Source: CAIWHR01 sp963786625 (GTDB lineage: Bacteria > Pseudomonadota > Gammaproteobacteria > Burkholderiales > Casimicrobiaceae). Taken from it: a DNA stretch of 64,000 nt. This document shows positions 56,093 through 64,000 of this stretch, piece after piece (position 1 is the stretch's first letter; each line of letters opens with the position of its first letter). The stretch covers positions 1,116,001-1,180,000 of the forward strand of contig CAWAZS010000014.1 of the NCBI GenBank assembly GCA_963786625.1, written 5' to 3'. The notes beneath the pieces were generated by a model. That model saw only the letters and a program-made list of their open reading frames with translations, searched no databases and had not been told where the DNA came from. Made by a program: the position numbers and the translations under genes.

Positions 56093-58734
56093 ATGGACCC
56101 GTCCGCCGTCACGACCTTTCTCTTCACCGACATCGAGGGCAGCAGCCGACTGTGGGAAGAGGAGCCCGAGCGGATGCCCCGGGCGCTCGCGCGGCACGAC
56201 GCGCTGGCGCGGGCAGCGGTCGCGCACCATCGCGGCACGGTCGTGAAGATGATCGGCGACGGCATGCACGCGGCCTTCGCGGACCCGCTCGATGCCGTCG
56301 ACGCCGCGCTCGAGCTGCAGCGCGCGCTCGGCGATCCTGCCGCCACCGAGGGACTCTCCCTGCGCGTGCGCTGCGGCATCCATGCCGGCGCGGTCGAGCG
56401 CCGCGACAACGACTACTTCGGCAACCCGGTCAACCGCGCGGCGCGGATCATGGGCACGGCGCACGGCGGGCAGGTGCTGCTGTCGCACACGGTGGCGGAG
56501 CTCGTGCGCCGACCGACTGCCGGACGGCGTCGCCTTGCGCGACCTGGGCTCGGTCCGGCTGCGCGATCTGGCGAGCCCCGAGCGCATCTATCAGGTCCTG
56601 CACCCGTTGCTGCGGCAGGACTTTCCGGCGCTGCGCTCGCTGGAGTCCACGCCGAACAATCTGCCGCAGCAGGCGACGACCTTCATCGGGCGCGAGCGCG
56701 AGCTCGCCGAGCTCAGGAAGGCGCTCGGCGCCGCGCGCCTGCTGACGCTGCTCGGCGCAGGCGGCATCGGCAAGACGCGACTGTCGTTGCAGGTTGCCGC
56801 CGATGTCCTCGACGACTATCCGGACGGCGTGTGGTTCGTCGAGCTCGCACCGCTCAACGACGAGCGCCTGGTGCCGCAGGCGGTCGCGTCGGTCCTGGGC
56901 GTCAAGGAGGAGGCGGGGCGTCCGGTCGCCGAGGCGCTGGTCCGGCACGTGGCCGATCGAAGGCTCCTGCTGGTGCTCGACAACTGCGAGCACCTGGTGC
57001 AGGCCTGCGCCGCGCTGGCCGAGCAGCTGCTGCAGGTCGGGCCCCCAGCTGCGGATTCTGGCGTCCAGCCGCGAGCCGTTGCGCGTCGCGGGCGAGACGA
57101 GCTTCCCGGTGCCGACGCTCGCGGTCCCGGCAGCGCAGGACCGCGTCGCGGTCGACGCCCTGCGCGAGTATCCGGCGGTTCGGCTCTTCGTCGACCGCGC
57201 GAGCGCCGTGCTGCCCGCGTTCGCGCTGACCGACGCAGAACGCGCCGGCGGTCGCCGAGATCTGCCGGCGACTCGACGGCATTCCGCTGGCGATCGAGCT
57301 CGCCGCGGCGCGCGTGCGGGCGCTGTCGGTGGAGAACATCGCGGCCCGCCTGCAGCGATCGCTTCCAGCTGCTGACCGGCGGCAGCCGGACCGCGCTGCC
57401 GCGCCAGCAGACGCTGCGCGCGCTGATCGACTGGAGCCACGACCTGCTGACGGAGAGGGAGCGAACGCTGTTCCGCCGCCTCGCCGTGTTTGCCGGCGGC
57501 TGGACGCTCGAAGCGGCGGAGGCGGTGTGCTCGGGACGGCGATGTCGGCGACGGCCGAGGTGCTGGACCTGCTCGCCGATCTGGTCGAGAAGTCGGTGGT
57601 GATGGTCGAGGCCGAAGGCGGACGCTACGCCTTCCTCGAAACCGATCCGCCAGTATGCCGACGAGCGCCTGACGCAGTCGGGGGAGGGCGACGCGACGCG
57701 GTCGCGCCACCTGGCGTTCTTCCTTGCCTTTGCCGAGAAGGTGGCGCCCGAGCTCCTCGGGCCGGAGCAGGCCGCCGGACTGCGGCAGCTCGATCTCGAG
57801 CGCGAGAACCTGCTGGCGGCGCACGCATGGTGCTCGCGCGTCGAGGGCGGCGCGGAGCAGGACTGCCGCCTGGTCCACGCGATCAAGCACTACTGGTTCA
57901 TGCGCGGCCTGCTGAACCTCGGCCACCGCGTGACCGTGGAAGCGGTGGCGCATGCCGACGGGCAGTCCACGAGCGTCGCCCGCTGCCGCGCCCTCTGGGT
58001 CGCCGGGCAGATCTGCTGCGAGATGGGGCGCTACGACGAGGCGCCGCGCTACCTGCAGGAGAGCCTGCGCACGGCACGCGTGCTCGGCGACGGGCGATTG
58101 GTCGTGTCGGTGCTGAATACGCTCGGTTTGGCCGCACTCGGGCAGGGCGATCGGGCGGCCGCCCGACGGCATTGCGAGGAGGCGCTGGAGCTCGCCACAT
58201 CACTGGACAACAAGCGCGGGAGCGCCGTCGCGGCGAACGCGCTGGCGCAGATCCACCGCCTGGAAGGCGAGCTCGACGCGGCCGAGCCGCTGTACGAGCG
58301 CGCGGTGACGCTGGGACGCGAGCTGGGCGACCGGGAGCTCGCCGCCGTGGGCTATCTCAACCTCGCCATGGTGGCCATCGAGCGCGGCTCGACGGCGCGC
58401 GCCCGCGCGTTGCTGGGCGAGGTCCTGAACATTGCCGATGAGACGGGCTCGAAGCGTGCGGGCCAGAGTGCGCTGGTCGTCGCCGCGGGCCTGGCCGCGC
58501 TCGCCGGAGACTGGGAGCGCGCCGCGCGCTTCCATGGCGTGGCGGAACGCCAGGCCGAAGACACGGGGAGTCAGAGCGATCCGGCCGACGATGCCTTTCT
58601 GCGGCCCTGGATATCGCGGACGCGCGAGGCGCTGGGCGCGGCCCGATTCGCCGCAGCGCGCGCGTCGGGCTGCGCGCTCGGCCTTCGAGGCCGCCACGGC
58701 GGAAGCCCGCGCCTGGCTCGCGAGCGGGGGCTGA
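56093..58734 (+). CDS. Class III adenylyl cyclase-STAND ATPase-TPR protein, frameshifted
   Basis: About 880 codons. The cyclase domain (1-170) has metal Asp13 (FTDIEGSS) and Asp56 (MIGDG), and transition-state Asn114/Arg118 (NPVNRAARI), so it looks catalytic. A STAND/NB-ARC-like ATPase follows: TTFIGRERELAEL, Walker A GAGGIGKT, Walker B-like LLLVLDNCEHL, ILASSREPL and PLAIELAAARV. The C-terminal half is TPR (VLNTLGLAALGQGDRAAARRH). At least seven indels (near 56520, 57045, 57245, 57360, 57540, 57645, 58675). Large ATP-gated sensors of this layout are common in proteobacteria and actinobacteria. Adjacent Crp-type gene suggests a local cAMP pathway. Confidence 0.85.
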
Positions 58735-58832
58735 TCGTCCTCCGGAATGCCCCGGGCGCGCTCAGGCTCGGCCGTCGCCCGGTCGCGTCATGCCGCCACG
58801 CCCCGTGCGCCACGGACGGGACGCGCCGGCGC

Positions 58833-59318
58833 TCACTCGATCATCCACGGGTCGTAGGTGCCGCAGACCGTGCCGTCGCGTCTGACGAGGTTGAGGCCAT
58901 ACTCGTGGGACGTGCCCGGATTCGAAACATTGACCCTGACCTGCAGCACTGCGCCATGCACTTCGGGGACGTTGAAGAAGGCATTGGAGCCTTTGATGAC
59001 GAGCGCCGGTCTGCCCGGCAGAGTCGAAAAGCTGTAGTTCGGGTCCTGGATGGTCCACACGATCAGGCGCGAGCGGCCGCCTCCGAGTCCGCCGAGCGAC
59101 ACGATCGTGGGCGTGCGGACTCCGCAGGTGTTGGTGGCGGTGACATGCGCGGGGTCGACGGTGACGCGAATCGGGCAATTGCCGCTGGGGCATTCCTGCC
59201 TGTCCGCGGACCGGGGCGCGGGACGGCCACTGCCGGTACTGGTGTCGCTGGGCACGCTGCCGCATCCCAGCAGCACGGCGCTCGCAATCACGGCCAACAA
59301 CGTTGTTCTCGCGTCCAT
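58833..59318 (-). CDS. Small lipoprotein of unknown function
   Basis: 161 residues from ATG 59318 (GGGGAG upstream). The lipobox VLLGC gives Cys at about residue 19. The mature protein has a Ser/Thr-rich spacer and one beta-rich domain with three Cys (QECPSGNCPI, TNTCGVRTP, TVCGTYDPWMIE). No family recognised. Outer-membrane or periplasmic anchoring is inferred. Confidence 0.65.
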   Translation of the reverse strand: MDARTTLLAVIASAVLLGCGSVPSDTSTGSGRPAPRSADRQECPSGNCPIRVTVDPAHVTATNTCGVRTPTIVSLGGLGGGRSRLIVWTIQDPNYSFSTLPGRPALVIKGSNAFFNVPEVHGAVLQVRVNVSNPGTSHEYGLNLVRRDGTVCGTYDPWMIE

Positions 59319-59531
59319 CGCTCGCTCCCCGTTTGTGCAAGTCATTCCCGACACGTCGAACCCTGCCCGAACTGCAGGCGATGCGCCTGCGGGCGTCGGA
59401 TCATTGTCGGGACATTTCCCCGCCCCCGCAAGTGGGCCGGCTCGCGACCCGGAGCATGCCCGACCCGGCGATCCCGCGACGGAACCCGTACCTCGTCCGT
59501 CGCTGGTCACGGGACGATCGGGCGAAAGGCT

Positions 59532-59537
59532 CTACAA
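59532..59537 (+). promoter_or_regulatory. -10 box of the sulfotransferase gene
   Basis: TACAAT about 30 bp upstream of ATG 59568, with AAGGAAA as the following ribosome-binding site. No matching -35 seen. Confidence 0.35.
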
Positions 59538-59567
59538 TTTGGATCGATCAAGGAAAGGGCCGAGCGG

Positions 59568-60413
59568 ATGGCGCGCGAGATGTTCTTCGTATTCGGGTCG
59601 CCCCGGTCCGGGACGACGCTCCTCGCCCAGTGCCTGAGCGCGCACGACGAGATCGTCATCCCCTACGAGACGGACTTCATCGTCCCGCTGGCGTTCGTGT
59701 TCGACCGCATCCGCAATCCGGACATCGGCCGGGACATGATCGTCCGGTTCATGACCGAGTCCGGTACCGAGAACCGGGACACGCTGTTCGAACACCTGAC
59801 CCGCGACGAGATACGCGACGCGGTGCACTCCTGCGAGTACCGCCCTGCCGACGTGTTGAACGCGATCTATGGCCGGATCGCGGTCAAATGCGGGAAGCGG
59901 CTCGCCGGCGACAAGTCGCCGAACGATCTGCTCCATTTCCGGATGCTGATCAAGGTGAACGCGATCTCGCCGGGCATGAAGATCGTGCACATCGTCCGCG
60001 ACATCCGGGACATCATGGTCTCGGTCAACCACTGGTGGAACGAGAAGTACCTCGAGCAGTACTTTCCGCGGTTCTGGTGCAACAGCAACCTCTACCTCTA
60101 CACCGTGATGCGCGACAAGCCGGCGCAGTACCACCTCGTCAAGTACGAGGAAATGGTGCAGGCGCCCGAGCGCGCGATCGCGGGCGTGAGCGCGTTCCTC
60201 GGCGTCGAGTTCCAGCCGGCGATGCTCTCGCCGGAGAACAGGAGCCCGCGCTACCGCAGCATGCCCAGCCACGAGAACATCTACCGGCCGATCGATCCGG
60301 CGGTCGCCGGCCGATTTCGCAGCGTGCTGACGCGCGAGCAGCTCGACCTCTACGAGCGGCAGGCCTCGGAGGCGCTCGCGGTCTTCGGCTATCCGACGAG
60401 CGTGGCGGGTTGA
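59568..60413 (+). CDS. Sulfotransferase family protein
   Basis: 281 residues. The 5'-phosphosulfate-binding loop is FGSPRSGTTLLAQCL (9-23). The 3'-phosphate site is IVHIVRDIRDIMVSVNHWW (about 141-159). LVKYEEMVQAPERAI and the C-terminal SVLTREQLDLYE complete the PAPS-dependent sulfotransferase pattern. Acceptor unknown (glycan, lipid or protein). ATG 59568 directly precedes the conserved loop. Intact. Confidence 0.88.
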   Translation: MAREMFFVFGSPRSGTTLLAQCLSAHDEIVIPYETDFIVPLAFVFDRIRNPDIGRDMIVRFMTESGTENRDTLFEHLTRDEIRDAVHSCEYRPADVLNAIYGRIAVKCGKRLAGDKSPNDLLHFRMLIKVNAISPGMKIVHIVRDIRDIMVSVNHWWNEKYLEQYFPRFWCNSNLYLYTVMRDKPAQYHLVKYEEMVQAPERAIAGVSAFLGVEFQPAMLSPENRSPRYRSMPSHENIYRPIDPAVAGRFRSVLTREQLDLYERQASEALAVFGYPTSVAG

Positions 60414-60496
60414 CGGGCGAGGGCGTCCGCGATTCGACGGGCTTATACTTCGTGTTGCCGGCGGCGCAATCGCGCCTGCATTCGAGGAGATCAACG

Positions 60497-61303
60497 ATGA
60501 AAGCAATCCGTATCCTGTGCGCGGCAATCCTGTTCGCTGCAGCGGGCTTCCTTCCCCAGGCGTCGGCCACGTCGTTCACGACCGATCAGAGCGACATCTG
60601 GTCCGTCACGGGCGAAGACGGCTGGGGCTTCCAGATCATCCAGCGCGGCTCGGTCATCTTCGTGACCATGTACGTCTACGACGAGACCCGGACTCCGATC
60701 TGGTACACGGCGACGCTCGACTACGTCGGCGAATTTCGTCTGGTCCGGCGACCTCATCCTCACCAGTGGACCGTGGTTCGGCACCGTGCCCTTCAATCCC
60801 AATACGGTGACCGTGCGGAAGGTGGGGACGATGCGCTGGACCGCGACGACGACGACGACGGGCGAGCTCCGCTACGACGTGGACGGGGTCCCCGTGGTCA
60901 AGAACGCGACCCGGTTCCTCGCGGGCTACGACGATTTCAGCGGAAAGTACGGCGGCGGCCTGCACGTCGACACGACGGGATGCTTCAATCCCGGGTTCAA
61001 CGGAACGATCGAGGCCCTCGGCACGCTCAACGTCACCCAGAACAGGACGGGGCGATGACGCTGGTGGCCAACCTCGGGACAGCCGGGAGCTGCACGTTTA
61101 CGGGAATACTCAGTCAGGCCGGACAATTCGGCGCGGTCGACGGGACGTACTCGTGCGATGGCAGCGCTCCGGGCCTCTTCGAGATCTTCGAGATGCAAGT
61201 GAACATTTCGGGCTTGACGTTCCGGTTTGAAACAGGCGCCAACGGGACCACGGGGTGCAAGGACAGCGGCTGGTTCGGCGGCATGCGCGCGACGACGTTC
61301 TGA
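60497..61303 (+). CDS. Secreted beta-rich protein, frameshifted
   Basis: About 268 codons from ATG 60497 (GAGGAGA upstream). A signal peptide (ILCAAILFAAAGFLPQASA) precedes DIWSVTGEDGWGFQIIQRG and VTMYVYDETRTPIWYTATLD. This is the same beta domain as the C-terminal part of the protein at 37533. The middle and end contain GCFNPGFNGTIEALG and GSCTFTGILSQAGQFG. Indels near 60735 and 61055. Starts 83 bp after the sulfotransferase stop. Function unknown. Confidence 0.65.
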   Translation: MKAIRILCAAILFAAAGFLPQASATSFTTDQSDIWSVTGEDGWGFQIIQRGSVIFVTMYVYDETRTPIWYTATLDYVGEFRLVRRPHPHQWTVVRHRALQSQYGDRAEGGDDALDRDDDDDGRAPLRRGRGPRGQERDPVPRGLRRFQRKVRRRPARRHDGMLQSRVQRNDRGPRHAQRHPEQDGAMTLVANLGTAGSCTFTGILSQAGQFGAVDGTYSCDGSAPGLFEIFEMQVNISGLTFRFETGANGTTGCKDSGWFGGMRATTF

Positions 61304-61389
61304 CCCGACGGTCCCATCGCGTCCGGACGACGCCCGCCGAAGCGTGAACGGGCGGACGCACCGTCGCCGCGATTCGTCGACCGCAGCAC

Positions 61390-61785
61390 GTGAGCCAGCC
61401 AGCGAAGGCCTGCCCGTTCTGCCGTCCGTCCCCGCAGCGGATCGTGGTCGAGGGCGTGGCCGCGATGGCGCTCTGGGACAGCTATCCGCTCAATCCGGGC
61501 CACGTGCTGATCGTTCCGCGCCGGCACGTGGCGTCCTGGTTCGAGGCGACGGCAGCCGAGCGCGAGGAAATGCTCCGCCTTGCGGACGAAGCGCGCCGGA
61601 TCGTGACCGAGCGGCACGCACCGGATGCATTCAATCTTGGCTTGAACGACGGAGCGGCCGCCGGACAGACGGTTCCGCACGTGCACCTGCACCTCATTCC
61701 GCGCTACGCGGGCGACGTGACCGACCCGCGCGGCGGCGTGCGCTGGATCATTCCGGAGCGGGCGGCGTACTGGAACAAACGTTGA
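61390..61785 (+). CDS. HIT-family hydrolase
   Basis: 131 residues. The N-terminal CPFC (8-11) is a probable zinc site. The histidine triad is H97-V-H99-L-H101 (VPHVHLHLIPR), and GHVLIVPRRHVASW is the conserved strand. HIT/Hint-type proteins hydrolyse nucleotide phosphoramidates or dinucleoside polyphosphates. ATG-lacking GTG-type start at 61390 (gtgagccag), codon read as Met. Intact. Confidence 0.9.
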   Translation: MSQPAKACPFCRPSPQRIVVEGVAAMALWDSYPLNPGHVLIVPRRHVASWFEATAAEREEMLRLADEARRIVTERHAPDAFNLGLNDGAAAGQTVPHVHLHLIPRYAGDVTDPRGGVRWIIPERAAYWNKR

Positions 61786-61936
61786 CGCAGCTCCGGCCTT
61801 CACGCGCATTGGCCGGACACCGGGTCCACGCGCGCCGTTTCCCGAGCACCGGATTTGACGCAACGCAATCTCCCCGCGCGCCGGGCGTGCCCTTGCGACC
61901 TAGAATGAACGCGGTTCGGCAAACAAGGGGGGTCAC

Positions 61937-62320
61937 ATGAATCTGGAGAAGGTGGTCTTCGGCTTCTTCATTCTGCTCGCCGCGACACTGAACTTCGGCT
62001 TCGTCATCGGCGACATTGCCGACCCCGTCCACCACAACATCTACGAGCTGTATGCCGCGGTCGTCGTCAACCTGATCGCTACGGTGCTCAAGTTCGGCGA
62101 TCGCACGCAGCTCGGCGCCATTCATCTGGCGACGAGCCTCGTCGCCGACCTCCAGCTCATCGCCGCCGCCGTCGTCTGGGCCTACGCGGGCAACGTCGCC
62201 GGCGGCATGACGGCCGAGCTCATGGTGAGCATCGTGTCGCTCGCGGCCGGTGCGCTGTTCGCCAACGTCGTTTCGGTGGTGCTGCTGGTCATCGAGACGG
62301 CAACGCTGTCGCGCCACTAG
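61937..62320 (+). CDS. Small four-helix membrane protein (DUF6394-like)
   Basis: 127 residues with four membrane segments: VFGFFILLAATLNFGFVIGD, YAAVVVNLIATVLKF, ATSLVADLQLIAAAVVWAYA and IVSLAAGALFANVVSVVLLV. GGGGG precedes the ATG. It ends 9 bp before the K+ channel gene, so the two are likely one operon. From memory this resembles a DUF found next to TrkA-N channels; role unknown. Confidence 0.7.
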   Translation: MNLEKVVFGFFILLAATLNFGFVIGDIADPVHHNIYELYAAVVVNLIATVLKFGDRTQLGAIHLATSLVADLQLIAAAVVWAYAGNVAGGMTAELMVSIVSLAAGALFANVVSVVLLVIETATLSRH

Positions 62321-62329
62321 AAGCGGGCG

Positions 62330-64000
62330 ATGGCCAGCATCTTCACCGTCGTGTGGCGGCGCCTGCTCGCGCCGTCGGAGGCCGAGGGCAACCGGGCCAG
62401 GCGCCGGATCCAGCTCGACGAGGCGGCAGCGGGCAGCGCGTTCTTCCTCGTGCTGCGCAGGATGCGCGCGCCGCTCATCGTACTGATCGTGATCTACGCG
62501 ATCTCCGTCCTCGGCTTGACGCTGATCACCGGCGTCGACGCGCAGGGGAAGCCGTGGTCGATGGGCTTCTTCCACGCGTTCTATTTCATGAGCTACACGG
62601 CGACGACGATCGGCTTCGGCGAGCTGCCGTACGGCTTCACCGACGCGCAGCGGATGTGGGTCACGTTCTGCATCTACCTCACCGTCATCGGCTGGGCCTA
62701 CGCGGTCGGCACGCTGCTCGGCCTGCTCCAGGACCGGGGATTCCGCCAGGCGCTGGCGGTGCGCGGCTTCGCGCGGCGGGTCCGGCGCATCCGCGAGACG
62801 TATTTCCTGATCGCAGGCTATGGGCAGGCGGGCCGTCTGGTCGGCAGGGCGCTCGATGCCCGCCGCGTGCGCTTCGTCGTGATCGACGCGGCCGATGTCC
62901 GCGTCGACGAGCTGGCGCTGACCGACTACCGGACCGACGTCCCCGCGCTCGCGGCCGATGCCGCCAACCCGGCGCATCTGCAGCTCGCCGGGATCATGCG
63001 GCCGGACTGCATCGGGGTGTTCGCGCTGACCGACGACGAAGCCGTGAACCTGGCCGTGGCGACGGCGGCGCGGCTGCTGCGTCCCGATCTGCGGGTGGTC
63101 GCCCGCTGCGCGACGCGCCCGGTTGCCGAGCGGCTCAAGGCGATCGGCACGCATTTCGTCGTCAACCCCTACGACCGGTTCGGCGACTTCCTGACGCTCG
63201 CCATACGCGGTCCGGCGACATTCCGGCTGATGGAATGGCTGACGGGAACGCCGGGCAGCGAGCTGCCGCCACGCCGTGAGCCGCCGCGCGGACGATGGGT
63301 CGTCTGCGGCTACGGCCGGTTCGGGCGCGAGGTCACCGGCGACCTCGAGCGCGCAGGAATGGAGGTGACGATCATCGAGAAGGAACGGCAGGCCGTTCCG
63401 GATCCGCGGATCATCGAGGGCAGCGGCATCGAGGCGGAAGTGCTCGACCGCGCCGGAGTCGCGAGCGCCGTGGGACTCGTCGCTGCCACCGACAACGACA
63501 CCAGCAATCTGACCGTGATCACGGCGGCGCGCAAGCGCAATCCCGATCTCTACATCGTTGCCCGGCAGAATCGCCAGGTCAACGCGGAACTGTACCAGGC
63601 GATCGCCCCCGATTTTCTCGCCGTGCTGTCGCGGGTGATCGCGCAGGAGTGCCTGGCTCCACTGACGACGCCGTTGCTCGTCCGCTTCCTCGATCTGGCG
63701 ACGGCGGAGGGCGACGCGTCGTCCGCCCGCCTGATCGCGCGACTGGAGGAGCGATGCGGCCGCCGCGTGCCGATCGTCTGGGCGGTGGGCCTGAACCCGC
63801 GCGAGGCGCCGGCGATCGCCCGCCTGCTCGCGCGCCCGGGCGTGACGCTCGCGCTGGGCGATCTGCTGCGCGATCCCGCGGAGCGGGCGCGCACGCTGCC
63901 GGTCGTGCCGCTGATGATCGTCCGCGGCGACACGACGATCACCGCGCCGGCCGACGACGTGGCGGTCCTCCCCGGTGACGAGATCCTGCTCGCGGGCCGC
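62330..64000 (+). CDS. Two-TM potassium channel with tandem RCK/TrkA domains, 3' end outside window
   Basis: An open frame of at least 557 codons to the window end. Two membrane segments (IVLIVIYAISVLGLTLITG; WVTFCIYLTVIGWAYAVGTLLG) flank a selectivity filter TTIGFGE near residue 95. Two TrkA-N Rossmann domains follow: FLIAGYGQAGRLVGRALD (about 162) and WVVCGYGRFGREVTGDLE (about 324). Each ends in TDDEAVNLAVATAARL or TDNDTSNLTVITAARK. A TrkA-C-like domain closes the fragment. A GFGE filter rather than GYGD is a variant seen in some bacterial channels. ATG 62330, 9 bp after the small membrane gene. Confidence 0.9.
   Translation, partial: MASIFTVVWRRLLAPSEAEGNRARRRIQLDEAAAGSAFFLVLRRMRAPLIVLIVIYAISVLGLTLITGVDAQGKPWSMGFFHAFYFMSYTATTIGFGELPYGFTDAQRMWVTFCIYLTVIGWAYAVGTLLGLLQDRGFRQALAVRGFARRVRRIRETYFLIAGYGQAGRLVGRALDARRVRFVVIDAADVRVDELALTDYRTDVPALAADAANPAHLQLAGIMRPDCIGVFALTDDEAVNLAVATAARLLRPDLRVVARCATRPVAERLKAIGTHFVVNPYDRFGDFLTLAIRGPATFRLMEWLTGTPGSELPPRREPPRGRWVVCGYGRFGREVTGDLERAGMEVTIIEKERQAVPDPRIIEGSGIEAEVLDRAGVASAVGLVAATDNDTSNLTVITAARKRNPDLYIVARQNRQVNAELYQAIAPDFLAVLSRVIAQECLAPLTTPLLVRFLDLATAEGDASSARLIARLEERCGRRVPIVWAVGLNPREAPAIARLLARPGVTLALGDLLRDPAERARTLPVVPLMIVRGDTTITAPADDVAVLPGDEILLAGR

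Overview
The window looks like a chromosomal stretch from a high-GC Gram-negative bacterium, most likely a betaproteobacterium (Burkholderiales or Rhodocyclales type). This is inferred from an FNR with ExxSR recognition residues, a heterotetrameric sarcosine oxidase operon, a proteobacterial RpoN fragment, a TonB-receptor remnant and a PEP-CTERM protein; no rRNA or other phylogenetic marker is present. Many conserved genes carry single-base frameshifts. Most of those I could resolve are one-base insertions, so they look like uncorrected sequencing or assembly errors rather than decay. I annotate such genes as one CDS and list the breakpoints.

Layout. (1) 1-11.5 kb: one-carbon/betaine catabolism: the 3' end of a GMC choline-dehydrogenase-like gene, a ModA-like binding protein coupled to a dimethylglycine/sarcosine dehydrogenase (minus strand), then serine dehydratase sdaA and soxBDAG (plus strand). 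Together they would take methylated glycines to glycine and serine to pyruvate. REP-like palindromes flank this block. (2) 11.6-12.5 kb: a HAD phosphatase and tRNA-Ser(GGA) with a strong terminator hairpin. (3) 12.5-36 kb: an accessory region with three two-gene toxin-antitoxin modules (RHH-PIN, HigBA-like, Phd-VapC) plus an orphan antitoxin, an rpoN fragment, a TonB-receptor fragment, a WSC/PAN-domain secreted protein, and a three-gene envelope operon (large repeat/PASTA protein, BON-domain protein, glycine-zipper lipoprotein). It also has a WYL regulator, an HD-domain protein, OsmC, a bacterial caleosin-like protein beside a CoA-disulfide-reductase-like flavoprotein, FNR, a subtilisin-family protease, a RelA/SpoT-domain protein and two tRNA 3'-end remnants. 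(4) 36.3-38.5 kb: an L-2-hydroxyglutarate-oxidase-like flavoprotein and a secreted protein.

(5) 38.8-46.3 kb: a hyfB-C-E-F-G-I operon (complex I/group-4 hydrogenase family) whose large subunit lacks the NiFe cysteine ligands, preceded by a small HTH gene. Divergent from it is an HPr-like protein with Asn at position 15 and Ser at 46. (6) 46.7-50.2 kb: a VWA-domain protein and two sterol-desaturase-family hydroxylases with a 66-residue PEP-CTERM protein between them. (7) 50.2-55.2 kb: a TPR/SPINDLY-type glycosyltransferase with an extra C-terminal glycosyltransferase-like domain, a secreted TPR protein and a small membrane protein. (8) 55.3-58.7 kb: a Crp-type regulator divergent from a class III adenylyl cyclase-STAND ATPase-TPR protein, a plausible cAMP circuit. 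(9) 58.8-64 kb: lipoprotein, sulfotransferase, secreted protein, HIT protein, and a small membrane protein followed by a TrkA-linked K+ channel gene that runs off the window.

The most unusual items are the caleosin homologue with both EF-hands and both haem-histidine positions, the HPr(N15) protein with its own promoter/operator, the cysteine-less Hyf complex, and the PASTA/BON/glycine-zipper envelope operon.
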